Shown: one piece after another, positions 7,777 to 15,433 of the stretch | Numbering within the stretch: the first letter of the stretch is position 1 | How the letters are laid out: each line of letters opens with the position of its first letter | DNA from: CAYMWF01 sp964394085 [NCBI: uncultured Gemmatimonadota bacterium] | GTDB lineage: Bacteria; GCA-2686955; CAYMWF01 | NCBI GenBank assembly: GCA_964394085.1 | Contig: CAYMWF010000013.1 | Coordinates: 1-36,678 of the forward strand | Reading direction: 5' to 3' | Length of the DNA: 36,678 bases | Translations under genes and position numbers: made by a program | The notes under the pieces: model-generated | The model's input: the letters and a program-made list of their open reading frames with translations, nothing else | The model's database searches: none | Told to the model about the DNA's origin: nothing

Positions 7777-8081
7777 GATACTCCTCCATCCAGAAATAGA
7801 TACGAAAACGCTTTTGTGTAAATAACCTCCAGATGTCTTTTATTTCATCGAAACAAATGACGAACTCGTTTGTCCCGCAACCTGTCAGCGATCAACGCCG
7901 CAATCAAATATTAACCCCGATTCAATGAAATACCATTTTCTCTTTGGTAACACGGATTCTTTCCGGGAATTCGCCTGCTGATGCCGGCAGGTCAGTGAGC
8001 TTGCACGGCTCCTCGCAACGATCCTCCGGGAGCCGGTTTTACCTCTTGCCACGATCCGGATTTTCACATTTAATTACCGCC
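7777..8081. other. Intergenic region between divergent M14 peptidase and SGNH protein genes
   Basis: About 305 bp between two divergently read genes, so it should hold two promoters. I see the GGAGG ribosome binding site of the M14 gene (7783-7787 as its complement) and a short imperfect dyad at about 7855-7876. I cannot pick out a convincing -35/-10 pair in either direction, and there is no tRNA-like element or terminator. Confidence 0.5.
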
Positions 8082-10445
8082 ATGCGCGAACGCAACATCC
8101 TTTTATACTTTGTATCATCATTGCTTATCGTTGCAGGACTGCTGGTTCTGAGCGAGCAGGCGATCATACTTGAACAGGACGAAGCCCCGGAGCTGTTCCT
8201 GCTCAGCAGGCGCTGGTCGGGAGAATACTACTTCGACGGGATTCTTCACCTGCTGAAATTCCATATGATACAGCATCTGCCGGATGAAATTTCCCGGGTT
8301 TCTCCTTTTCACCTGGAAGTCCGTTTCAGAACGAAAAAATCACCCGACAGATTCAAATTCTACTTCGCATCGTCTGCAACCGGACAGTTCTACTTCTATT
8401 ATAACGACTCGAACATGTCGGAAAGCGGTGTCTTTTTCGAAAAGGATTTTTCGACTTCGAAACTATTCGATTTTTCGACCATTCATCCCGGAAACGAAAT
8501 CAGATTCGAGGTGTTTTCGAGGGAAAACGAATTAACCGTTGAATTTAATGATATTCCGTTCACAACCGGGCTTGCTGAGAAGATCGATCATATCACCCTC
8601 AATATCCTCAACTGGCCTTTTTACGCTCAATCCCTCCTAATCGACCACGTGGAAATCAGCCGGATAGTGATTGAAGACGGCTCGGATGTTCTTTACCCGG
8701 TGAAACTGTGGGATTTCGAGTCCCCGCCTGTTATTATTGATCTACCGCTCCTGCTGGGCCTCATGCGTTACTCGATCTGGACAATCGTTTTCTCTTTCCT
8801 TTTCCTTGTTCTGGCCGCGGCCCTGGCGGATATGACAGAAAACAGGCTGTTCCGCCATTTCTACAAAGAACGACGGGTGCCTCCGAACTTGCAATTCAGC
8901 CTCGTTCCGATTCGGTTCATGATGTTGTTCGTTTTGCGCTCGATCTTTGCACTCCCTGTTCTTTCGCTTATTCTATCGAGCCTTCTCGTGGCGGTTGTAA
9001 AAACTATCCCGCTCTTCCGGTCGGTTGAAGACTCGAGGGCGAAAAGACCGGCGAACAGGTTTGTTCATATCCACCTGGTCGCCGGCGCAATCATATATTC
9101 AGCCCTGGCGATACCTGTACTGAACCGTCTGACTACGGTATACGATCTTCCCGGCATTCTTGCCGTGGGAACACTTTTTTCCCCTCTCTGTCTGTTACTG
9201 ATTATTTACTCACTGTCCCTGCATACGCCCGCCCCGACCTTCAATTTAGCCCTTCTTCAATGCGCCCTGTTTCCTGTTTTCAGGCTTTTCTGCCCTTATC
9301 CCGACTTTCCGCTGTTCCTGCTGTTGACCATGCTTCCGTGGATCATATGGAATGTAAGATATATTACCGTATCCCGCAGCGGCGGCAGGTTGAATCCGGC
9401 AGTTTCGGCCTTGATAATCCCGCTGGTTCTGGCAGGCGCGGTGGAACTGAGTATGAGAGGGAACGGGTTCGCCGGTTTGAAACTGGACTATCGCCAGAGG
9501 ATTGCAAATCTGCACTGGGATTTCGAGGAGCGTACCGACCTGTTCGGCGGCCCGAAAAAAGAAGAAACCCTGGTTATCAGGGATTACGAATATTCCGTTC
9601 GCAAACCGGAAGGCAACAAGCGGATCGTGTGCCTCGGCAGTTCGAGCACGTGGGGTGTGGGATGCATCGAGCCGAATAACCAGTATCCCGTCCAGCTGGA
9701 GCGGAGACTCCGAGGGGAAACGGGTGATAATGTCGAAGTTATCAATGCCGGCATCATACCTGGTGCACCATTCACGATGCTCCTGATATACCTGGAGGGG
9801 GTTCTCGTAAACCTCGACCCCGACCTGGTGGTAGTCTACTTCGGAGACAATCACGATATATCCGGACTGCTCGAGTATTACGAGTCTCTCAAGTGTATCG
9901 TAAAAGACAACCCTTATATCAACACGAACGAAAAGATGTGGGCGGCCATGCAGCTCAGGATCCGGAACCCCATACTTGTCGACGGATTTCGTGCGCTTTC
10001 CCGATTCAGAAGTTTTGTAGCCGTAAACCTTCTTACGCAAGGGATCAAAAGCAGTATCGCCGGATCAGCGGAAACCGATCCGTTCGCGGCACGCAGGACC
10101 GACATCGCTTCCACCGTCGAACGTCTCGTGAGGGTCTGCCTGGACAACGGAATCAAGGTAATGCTTATTCCGGAAGTCACGCTGGTCGACGTATCGGCTG
10201 AAAACCGGTCGCATGCATATTACAATATCTTCGAGGATCAATACCTTGAGAATTCCGGGAAGGGCGTTTATTACCTCGATCTGCTGGACTACTTCAAAGA
10301 CGTGATAAAGAACCTTCCCCCCCACGAAGAAAAAACCGCTGTGCTGGTGGATGAAATGCACCTGAGCGATTACGGTTACAGCCTGCTCGCTGGTAAAATC
10401 GCGGATTCGATAATAAACAACAGGATAATCGAGCTGTCACGATAG
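8082..10445 (+). CDS. Multi-pass membrane protein with C-terminal SGNH/GDSL hydrolase domain
   Basis: Protein of 787 residues from the ATG at 8082. A first membrane segment (about 5-28) is followed by an external beta-rich domain of about 180 residues resembling LamG/concanavalin folds. Several more membrane segments lie between about 225 and 475, then an SGNH-hydrolase domain covers about 505-787. The hydrolase has block I GSSSTWG (Ser521 predicted nucleophile), an Asn in INAGIIPG, GDN in YFGDNHD, and D757-x-x-H760 (DEMHLSDYG). SGNH domains fused to membrane parts often remove or transfer acyl groups on envelope glycans, but the substrate here is unknown. The frame is open upstream to 7944, but the first membrane segment starts at MRERN, so the shorter start was used; no clear ribosome binding site is seen. 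It converges with tsaD 30 bp downstream. Confidence 0.82.
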   Translation: MRERNILLYFVSSLLIVAGLLVLSEQAIILEQDEAPELFLLSRRWSGEYYFDGILHLLKFHMIQHLPDEISRVSPFHLEVRFRTKKSPDRFKFYFASSATGQFYFYYNDSNMSESGVFFEKDFSTSKLFDFSTIHPGNEIRFEVFSRENELTVEFNDIPFTTGLAEKIDHITLNILNWPFYAQSLLIDHVEISRIVIEDGSDVLYPVKLWDFESPPVIIDLPLLLGLMRYSIWTIVFSFLFLVLAAALADMTENRLFRHFYKERRVPPNLQFSLVPIRFMMLFVLRSIFALPVLSLILSSLLVAVVKTIPLFRSVEDSRAKRPANRFVHIHLVAGAIIYSALAIPVLNRLTTVYDLPGILAVGTLFSPLCLLLIIYSLSLHTPAPTFNLALLQCALFPVFRLFCPYPDFPLFLLLTMLPWIIWNVRYITVSRSGGRLNPAVSALIIPLVLAGAVELSMRGNGFAGLKLDYRQRIANLHWDFEERTDLFGGPKKEETLVIRDYEYSVRKPEGNKRIVCLGSSSTWGVGCIEPNNQYPVQLERRLRGETGDNVEVINAGIIPGAPFTMLLIYLEGVLVNLDPDLVVVYFGDNHDISGLLEYYESLKCIVKDNPYINTNEKMWAAMQLRIRNPILVDGFRALSRFRSFVAVNLLTQGIKSSIAGSAETDPFAARRTDIASTVERLVRVCLDNGIKVMLIPEVTLVDVSAENRSHAYYNIFEDQYLENSGKGVYYLDLLDYFKDVIKNLPPHEEKTAVLVDEMHLSDYGYSLLAGKIADSIINNRIIELSR

Positions 10446-10474
10446 CTGCTTCGGGACGAATTTCACAAAGAGGT

Positions 10475-11473
10475 TTACAGCGAGAGCGCGGGGTTGGGGG
10501 TGACGCTCAGATCAGAATACTCCCCCCGCCGGACATAATCCCAGGCAGCCGCTGCTATCATTGCACCGTTGTCGGTGCAGAGTTCGACAGAGGGAAGGAC
10601 GACCTCATAACCGCAGTTTCCCAATTCGACTGCGGCCCGTTTCCTCAACCGGGAATTCGCAGCCACCCCACCGGCCAGAACAATTCGATTTACTCCTTGT
10701 TCTTTCGCGGCGCGGCCGGTCTGCCTGATCAGAGGATCAATTACGGCTTCGAGATACGAGGCGAGAAAATCGGCCCGGTTCTTCCCGCTTCCGTATTCAG
10801 GATCTGCTTCGAGGCGGAGAAGCCCGGCGGTTTTCAACCCGGAGAAACTGAAATCCAGGCCCGGCCGGTTACGCAGAGCCCTGGGAAACCGTATTGCGGC
10901 AGGATCACCTCCCGAGGCGATCCGGTCGACGACAGGCCCCCCGGGATAACCGAGATCGAGAAGTTTCGCCATTTTATCCAGAGCTTCTCCCGCAGCATCA
11001 TCGAGTGTTCTGCCCAGAATTGCAAATTCACCGAAATCACGAACCAGCACCAGTTCCGTATGACCGCCGGATACTACGAGAGTAAGAAACGGAAAATCCG
11101 CCTCCACACCGTCGAGCAGGTGGGCGAAGATATGCCCCTCCAGGTGATTTACTGCCCTGAATGGTTTACCGGTTGCGGATGAGACCCCCTTGACGAAGGA
11201 AAGACCCACCAGAAGTCCTCCGATCAATCCGGGACCCTCCGTTACCGCCAGAACGTCCAGGTCGCTCATGGAGACAGCCGCCTTATCGAGAGCATGTCCG
11301 ACGATTCCGACGATCGAACGCATGTGCTCGCGGGACGCTAGCTCCGGAACGACTCCGCCGTATTCTGCATGGATTTCCTGCGTGGATAAAACATTCGAGA
11401 GGATACGACAGCCATCGGCCACAACCGCGGCAGCGGTTTCATCGCATGATGTGTCAATTCCGAGAATCAGCAT
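10475..11473 (-). CDS. tsaD: tRNA N6-threonylcarbamoyladenosine (t6A) transferase TsaD
   Basis: TsaD (YgjD/Gcp, Kae1 family) transfers threonylcarbamoyl to A37 of ANN-decoding tRNAs, with TsaB, TsaC and TsaE. The protein has 332 residues, close to the usual 335-340. It begins MLILGIDTSCDETAAAVV, the phosphate-binding motif of the ASKHA fold, and has the metal-binding H110-L-E-G-H114. The late LCTDNGAMIA motif supplies the third metal ligand. It is the last gene of a long minus-strand run, 31 bp after the YbbR-like gene. TsaB, TsaC and TsaE are not in the window. Confidence 0.96.
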   Translation of the reverse strand: MLILGIDTSCDETAAAVVADGCRILSNVLSTQEIHAEYGGVVPELASREHMRSIVGIVGHALDKAAVSMSDLDVLAVTEGPGLIGGLLVGLSFVKGVSSATGKPFRAVNHLEGHIFAHLLDGVEADFPFLTLVVSGGHTELVLVRDFGEFAILGRTLDDAAGEALDKMAKLLDLGYPGGPVVDRIASGGDPAAIRFPRALRNRPGLDFSFSGLKTAGLLRLEADPEYGSGKNRADFLASYLEAVIDPLIRQTGRAAKEQGVNRIVLAGGVAANSRLRKRAAVELGNCGYEVVLPSVELCTDNGAMIAAAAWDYVRRGEYSDLSVTPNPALSL

Positions 11474-11504
11474 CCGATTCGACTCTCACGGTTCGGGATT
11501 CAGT

Positions 11505-12449
11505 TCATTTAATGAATGCCTGAAAGTATTCCGGTTGGGAGGCGACCGCTTCTACTCCCCTGAATTCAGGAATTACAGCCTTGAGTTTTTCATCGAAATC
11601 GAAATAACGATGTTTGAGGTCGATAACAACCTGGATGGAATCAGGGTGAAGATTATCCAGAACATTTCTTGCGCCCTTGTAAGTAATATCGATTGTCGGA
11701 GGCTGAATATCGACCGTTCTTCCAGGGGGAATATTTATCGGTTTGATCTTGCAGGCTACCAGGGTTCGTTCAGCGATCCTCTCAAGCTCTATTCTCACTA
11801 CAACCGATTCGGGAGAAGCCGAAAACCCGGGGATATCGGGCAGCTGAAGAGCTAGTTTCTTACTGGTCGAATTCGTCGAATCGACTTCATCGAAAGAATT
11901 GAAAGATTGAGTACGCAAAATTTCCAGGGCGGCAAGCGCTTTTTCCGGGCCTTCGACGATTATCGTTTGCGGTTGCCATGTCACCAGATCCGTAAGAACG
12001 AATCCGGGGGGCGATGAACCTATTACCGGCTCGACCCCTACCTCCCTGGAAACTTTTTTATCAAAAGAACAGAGTATGTAAGAAGGGACATTTCGTACTG
12101 AAATGTTGTAATTTCTTGGAATGGAGACTTTATCGCTGGAAAGATAAACAGGTGTTTCGCCAACTGTCTTCTGATCCTTGAAATCGAGCATGTAGGTAAT
12201 CGATTTCGAACGAACTTTGAGAAATTGTCTGCCGTTCCCTCTTGCTTTTACCAGGATGTGGTCGGGCAGTTCGGATGTCAGCACAAGATCGGGAGGGATA
12301 TTCTCCACCATGAGAGAGACGGGCAGGTCGAGTTCGTAAACCCTGACGGTTTTGACGTGAAACCAGAGAAGGATCGCTATCAATAAGACGATGATTTTAA
12401 CGGGTAGTTGTTCAAACAACCAGTCTGGATAGTTGAATTTGGGAAGCAT
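11505..12449 (-). CDS. YbbR-domain membrane-anchored protein (CdaR-like)
   Basis: Protein of 314 residues with one N-terminal membrane segment (about 17-32, VKIIVLLIAILLWFHV) followed by tandem YbbR repeats, extracytoplasmic beta domains of about 80 residues. In Firmicutes the YbbR protein CdaR binds and modulates the di-adenylate cyclase CdaA encoded beside it. No cdaA or glmM is present here, so that role is not supported by neighbours. The ATG at 12449 has GAGG close upstream; a TTG five codons earlier (12464) is also possible. It is transcribed between the DUF523 gene (79 bp upstream) and tsaD. Confidence 0.85.
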   Translation of the reverse strand: MLPKFNYPDWLFEQLPVKIIVLLIAILLWFHVKTVRVYELDLPVSLMVENIPPDLVLTSELPDHILVKARGNGRQFLKVRSKSITYMLDFKDQKTVGETPVYLSSDKVSIPRNYNISVRNVPSYILCSFDKKVSREVGVEPVIGSSPPGFVLTDLVTWQPQTIIVEGPEKALAALEILRTQSFNSFDEVDSTNSTSKKLALQLPDIPGFSASPESVVVRIELERIAERTLVACKIKPINIPPGRTVDIQPPTIDITYKGARNVLDNLHPDSIQVVIDLKHRYFDFDEKLKAVIPEFRGVEAVASQPEYFQAFIK

Positions 12450-12528
12450 GCTTCCTCGCAGCAAAAGCTTTCGGTGCCGTCAGCCCTTTCCGGAATGCGG
12501 GAACCGCACAATCGTTCCCGTCGTTTAA

Positions 12529-12996
12529 TCACGATTCGGGCACCACTTTGATTCCGTGGGTCAGAAGTATGGCAGTTGTAACGCCTCTGCCTTCTACAAG
12601 GCCGTCCCCAAGGCGTACCCGGTCAAATCCGCACGAAGGGCTGCGTTCTTTCATTATAGCGGTTTCCGCGGAAACAAGCCGCGCTATCTTCAGAGTCTCT
12701 TCCGCCCCCCTGATGAATGCGGCGGTTACGTCGATACCCTCATCGTTTACCAGGCGGGCTGAGCCGTTGAGCACATCCTGTCCGGTTCCGCCCCTGAACC
12801 TCGCGGCCGGGCGGGGAGTCGGCATTCCTCCCAGCTGCTCGGGACAGACCGGCAGAGCTCGCCCCTCTTTCACAAGGCGGAGAACACGGTCGGATGAAGT
12901 TGTTTTACCGTCATACCTGCACCTCAAGCCGGCGAGGCACGCACTCACCAGGAGCATTCCCCTTTCATCCGCATCATGTCCCCGGGCCTTCGTCAT
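12529..12996 (-). CDS. DUF523 family protein
   Basis: Cytoplasmic protein of 155 residues of the DUF523 (YbbK-like) family. The family start LLVSACLAGLRCRYDG, the CPEQLGGMPTPRPAAR motif and KERSPSCG are all present with conserved cysteines. The molecular function of the family is not firmly established. The ATG at 12996 has GGAG nine bases upstream; an internal ATG at 12957, nearer the usual family N-terminus, is an alternative. It is in the same orientation as, and closely spaced with, the barrel-like protein gene upstream and the YbbR gene downstream. Confidence 0.88.
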   Translation of the reverse strand: MTKARGHDADERGMLLVSACLAGLRCRYDGKTTSSDRVLRLVKEGRALPVCPEQLGGMPTPRPAARFRGGTGQDVLNGSARLVNDEGIDVTAAFIRGAEETLKIARLVSAETAIMKERSPSCGFDRVRLGDGLVEGRGVTTAILLTHGIKVVPES

Positions 12997-13062
12997 TCAA
13001 ATTCGCTCCCGGCGGGGTTTCTCTTCAGTCTTCAAGGTGTCAACTTAATCCAGGTTTGACCG

Positions 13063-13536
13063 TCACTTCCGGATGAAGTATGTCAAGCCGAATTCGCCGC
13101 CGTCGAATATTGCAGTATTGTCGTTATCGCCGATCGTTAACGATACCGGGTATAAACCACCGTGAATACTGACCAAATCGTTTATTACGACACTCACCCC
13201 CGCATACAAGCCCAATCTGGTAATCGTTACCCCGCCCGAACCCGCCACGAGAATATTGACGCCGGCTTCAGCGAATCCGTCATTTTGAACGTCCCTGACA
13301 GGCCGGTGAGCCAGGGTAAACGCCAGGCGCGACCAGTAATCGGTATTGATGGAAGCCGTCGCCCGCACGGACAATATGTCTGTTTCGAATGTTATCTGTG
13401 GTGAAAAAACGGTGTTCGGAAATCCTCCGGATAAAGTCGCTCCGGCTCCCAGATAATTGAAATAATCGGGCAAATTCCCACCCGAAGCAAGGCTCGCCGC
13501 ACACAGCAGTATGATAAAAACCGTCATCCCTTTCAT
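13063..13536 (-). CDS. Hypothetical secreted protein, probable small beta-barrel
   Basis: Not recognised as a named family. The 157-residue product begins with a signal peptide (MKGMTVFIILLCAASLASGG) and continues with alternating polar/hydrophobic stretches rich in Gly, Thr, Asn and aromatics, ending TYFIRK. This pattern suits an outer-membrane or periplasmic beta structure. The ATG at 13536 was chosen because AAGGAAGG lies about 8 nt upstream; a TTG two codons earlier is possible. It follows the 75-residue unknown gene by 28 bp on the same strand, so the two are probably co-transcribed. Confidence 0.65.
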   Translation of the reverse strand: MKGMTVFIILLCAASLASGGNLPDYFNYLGAGATLSGGFPNTVFSPQITFETDILSVRATASINTDYWSRLAFTLAHRPVRDVQNDGFAEAGVNILVAGSGGVTITRLGLYAGVSVVINDLVSIHGGLYPVSLTIGDNDNTAIFDGGEFGLTYFIRK

Positions 13537-13564
13537 CTGCAATTCCTTCCTTGAATCGACCCGG

Positions 13565-13792
13565 TTATTCCGTCGATTCTTCCCTGGTTACGATTATCCG
13601 GTATCCCGGGAGTCTTACCTCTTCTATACGGCAATTGGATTCCTGGAGATCTATTCCTTCTTCCGCCTTCGAGATACAACACTTGCGTTGCAGGCAGATT
13701 CGGAAAGCGTCTGCGGAATCACCAGCCGCCACCAACCGCCATCGCAGCGGTTCATTGCTGTTGTAAACCTTGTAAAGTTTCAAGTTCTCCAT
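13565..13792 (-). CDS. Small uncharacterised protein (75 aa)
   Basis: Family not recognised. The product has 75 residues, starts MENLKLYKVYNSNEPLRW and ends VTREESTE. It has no signal peptide or membrane segment and three cysteines (CC in the middle, one later). Evidence that it is a gene: a strong GAGGAG ribosome binding site seven bases before the ATG, its position filling the gap between gmhA and the barrel-like gene, and matching strand and spacing (54 and 28 bp). The composition looks like a compact cytoplasmic alpha/beta protein. No function is proposed. Confidence 0.6.
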   Translation of the reverse strand: MENLKLYKVYNSNEPLRWRLVAAGDSADAFRICLQRKCCISKAEEGIDLQESNCRIEEVRLPGYRIIVTREESTE

Positions 13793-13846
13793 TGGGTTCT
13801 CCTCGAGGATGGTTTGTACCCGTCTTTAATCGTGCCGTTCCCTGTA

Positions 13847-14446
13847 TTATCCCTTCATTGTGTCCGCCGGTGGACCGGGAAGGTAATACCTTTCGATCAA
13901 ACCACATATTATGTGAGCCGCGGTGATGTGAGCCTCCTGTATCTTCTGTGTAGAAATCGAGCGCGCCACCAGGGCGAGATCGCACAGGGAAAGAGCTCCT
14001 CCACCATCGCCTCCCAAAAACCCGATTGTATCCATACCTGACGATTTAGCAATTTTCAATGCTTCCAGTATGTTTGACGAATTACCGCTCGTCGATATCA
14101 CCCAGAGCACGTCACCGGGCCGGCCGAGAGCTTCAACCTGCCGTGAAAAAGCTGTTTCGAACCCGAAGTCGTTGCTGGCCGCTGTAAGGATGGAAGAATT
14201 CACCGTTAATGCGATTGCGGGTAGAGCTTTCCGGTTGTATGCAAGTTTCACCTGGAGTTCGCAGGCGATATGCTGAGCGTCAGCCGCGCTGCCGCCGTTG
14301 CCGCACAACAGGAGCTTTCCTTCCCTGTCGAAGCAGCGTATCACAAGGTTCACCACTTCCCGGATCACACTTGGAGAGAGGTTCCGCACTACTGATGCCG
14401 TTTCTTCGAGGGACCTGATAATATCGTTTTCCGCCTGATCCGCCAT
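13847..14446 (-). CDS. gmhA: Phosphoheptose isomerase GmhA
   Basis: SIS-domain isomerase of 199 residues. GmhA converts sedoheptulose 7-phosphate to D-glycero-D-manno-heptose 7-phosphate, the first step to the ADP-heptose used in lipopolysaccharide core. The phosphate-binding loop LLCGNGGSAADAQHIACEL, the central NDFGFETAFSRQVEAL and the STSGNSSNILEAL signature are all visible, and length matches the family. A ribosome binding site AGGTGG precedes the ATG. It is 74 bp downstream of the PHP phosphatase gene. HldE and GmhB are not in the window. A DiaA-like SIS protein is the less likely alternative. Confidence 0.9.
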   Translation of the reverse strand: MADQAENDIIRSLEETASVVRNLSPSVIREVVNLVIRCFDREGKLLLCGNGGSAADAQHIACELQVKLAYNRKALPAIALTVNSSILTAASNDFGFETAFSRQVEALGRPGDVLWVISTSGNSSNILEALKIAKSSGMDTIGFLGGDGGGALSLCDLALVARSISTQKIQEAHITAAHIICGLIERYYLPGPPADTMKG

Positions 14447-14520
14447 CCGATTCCACCTTCGCTATACCAGATAAGAGAAAAGATTATGATTCATGCCCGA
14501 GTAAACCGGTTCGCTGCTTT

Positions 14521-15333
14521 TCAAACAGCTACTCTTCGTCTGAACCTGTCCAGCAGGCGCCCCAGCGGGTTCTTTTTCAGTTTTCCCGGGTGCCGGGTCT
14601 GACCTGTCACCTGCACATTCCCGCCGGTGATGATTGCTTCCGGATTTTCCCAGAAAAGCCTGTCAATCTTATCCGCCATCTTCCATTCTTCGAGAATTTC
14701 CGCCGCGCCGCTGAGTATCATAGGTCTTGTTCGGCAATTGTGACCGTCGGAGCCTATGAAATGCACAAGATTACATTCAAGAAGCTTTCGCGCAGCCATC
14801 CTGACCTGGCTGCCGAAATTCCCAAGGAGGCTGTTGGCGTCGAGTTGCAGATAAATACCGTTCTCGACGAAGGGATAGAGAATTTCGGGATTCTGCGCCA
14901 CCCGCCTGTTGCGCTCCGGGTGGGCCAGGATAGGGAAGTATCCCTCCAGGCGACTGTAGAACAGCGCATCATCCAGATCGACCGGCAGTTCCAGCATCGG
15001 AAGCTCTACAAGAAAATATTCTGTTTCAAACATCCGGAGGCCAGGCTCCTCAATACAGGCGAGCAGCGAGGCGGTTGAATAGAAAAAAAGCTCCGCTCCG
15101 GGGAAGATAAGAAGCGAAGAGCCGCTTTCTTTTAATTTTTCTCTGGTTCGCTCGAATTCTTCTTTGAAACGATTGATGTATACTGAATTCTTTGTTTCTT
15201 CGAGGTAGTGAGGAGTAGCGATTGCCTTGATAATCCCATCCTGGACGGCCTGGTCCGCCAGATCCAGCGATTCATTCATGTTCCTGGGACCGTCATCGAG
15301 CGTCGGTAGAAGATGGCAATGGATATCGAACAT
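14521..15333 (-). CDS. PHP-family tyrosine-protein phosphatase, CpsB/YwqE type
   Basis: Predicted manganese-dependent phosphatase of 270 residues in the polymerase-and-histidinol-phosphatase (PHP) superfamily. The metal-binding start H5-C-H7 with LDDGP is seen, then AHPERNRR and IGSDGHNCRTRP, as in CpsB/Wzb-like enzymes that dephosphorylate the tyrosine kinase controlling capsule or exopolysaccharide export. No cognate kinase (Wzc/CpsD) or export genes are nearby. A GGGTGG ribosome binding site precedes the ATG. It follows alaS by 100 bp and precedes gmhA, placing two surface-glycan genes together. Confidence 0.85.
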   Translation of the reverse strand: MFDIHCHLLPTLDDGPRNMNESLDLADQAVQDGIIKAIATPHYLEETKNSVYINRFKEEFERTREKLKESGSSLLIFPGAELFFYSTASLLACIEEPGLRMFETEYFLVELPMLELPVDLDDALFYSRLEGYFPILAHPERNRRVAQNPEILYPFVENGIYLQLDANSLLGNFGSQVRMAARKLLECNLVHFIGSDGHNCRTRPMILSGAAEILEEWKMADKIDRLFWENPEAIITGGNVQVTGQTRHPGKLKKNPLGRLLDRFRRRVAV

Positions 15334-15433
15334 TAATCCACCCGGTTGAAAATAGCCCTCGGCGTGCAGTAACAGGCACCGGCAGTGTCCCGGCCGGGAA
15401 AAAAAAGACCGTCCCGGCAGCAGCAGGGTCCTA

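Noticed and set aside
15399-15430. Run of eight A residues after alaS as an intrinsic terminator
   Set aside because: The U-tract is clear on the minus strand, but the stem before it has only about 4 bp. The stronger GCCGGG/CCCGGC pairing places the U-tract in the loop.
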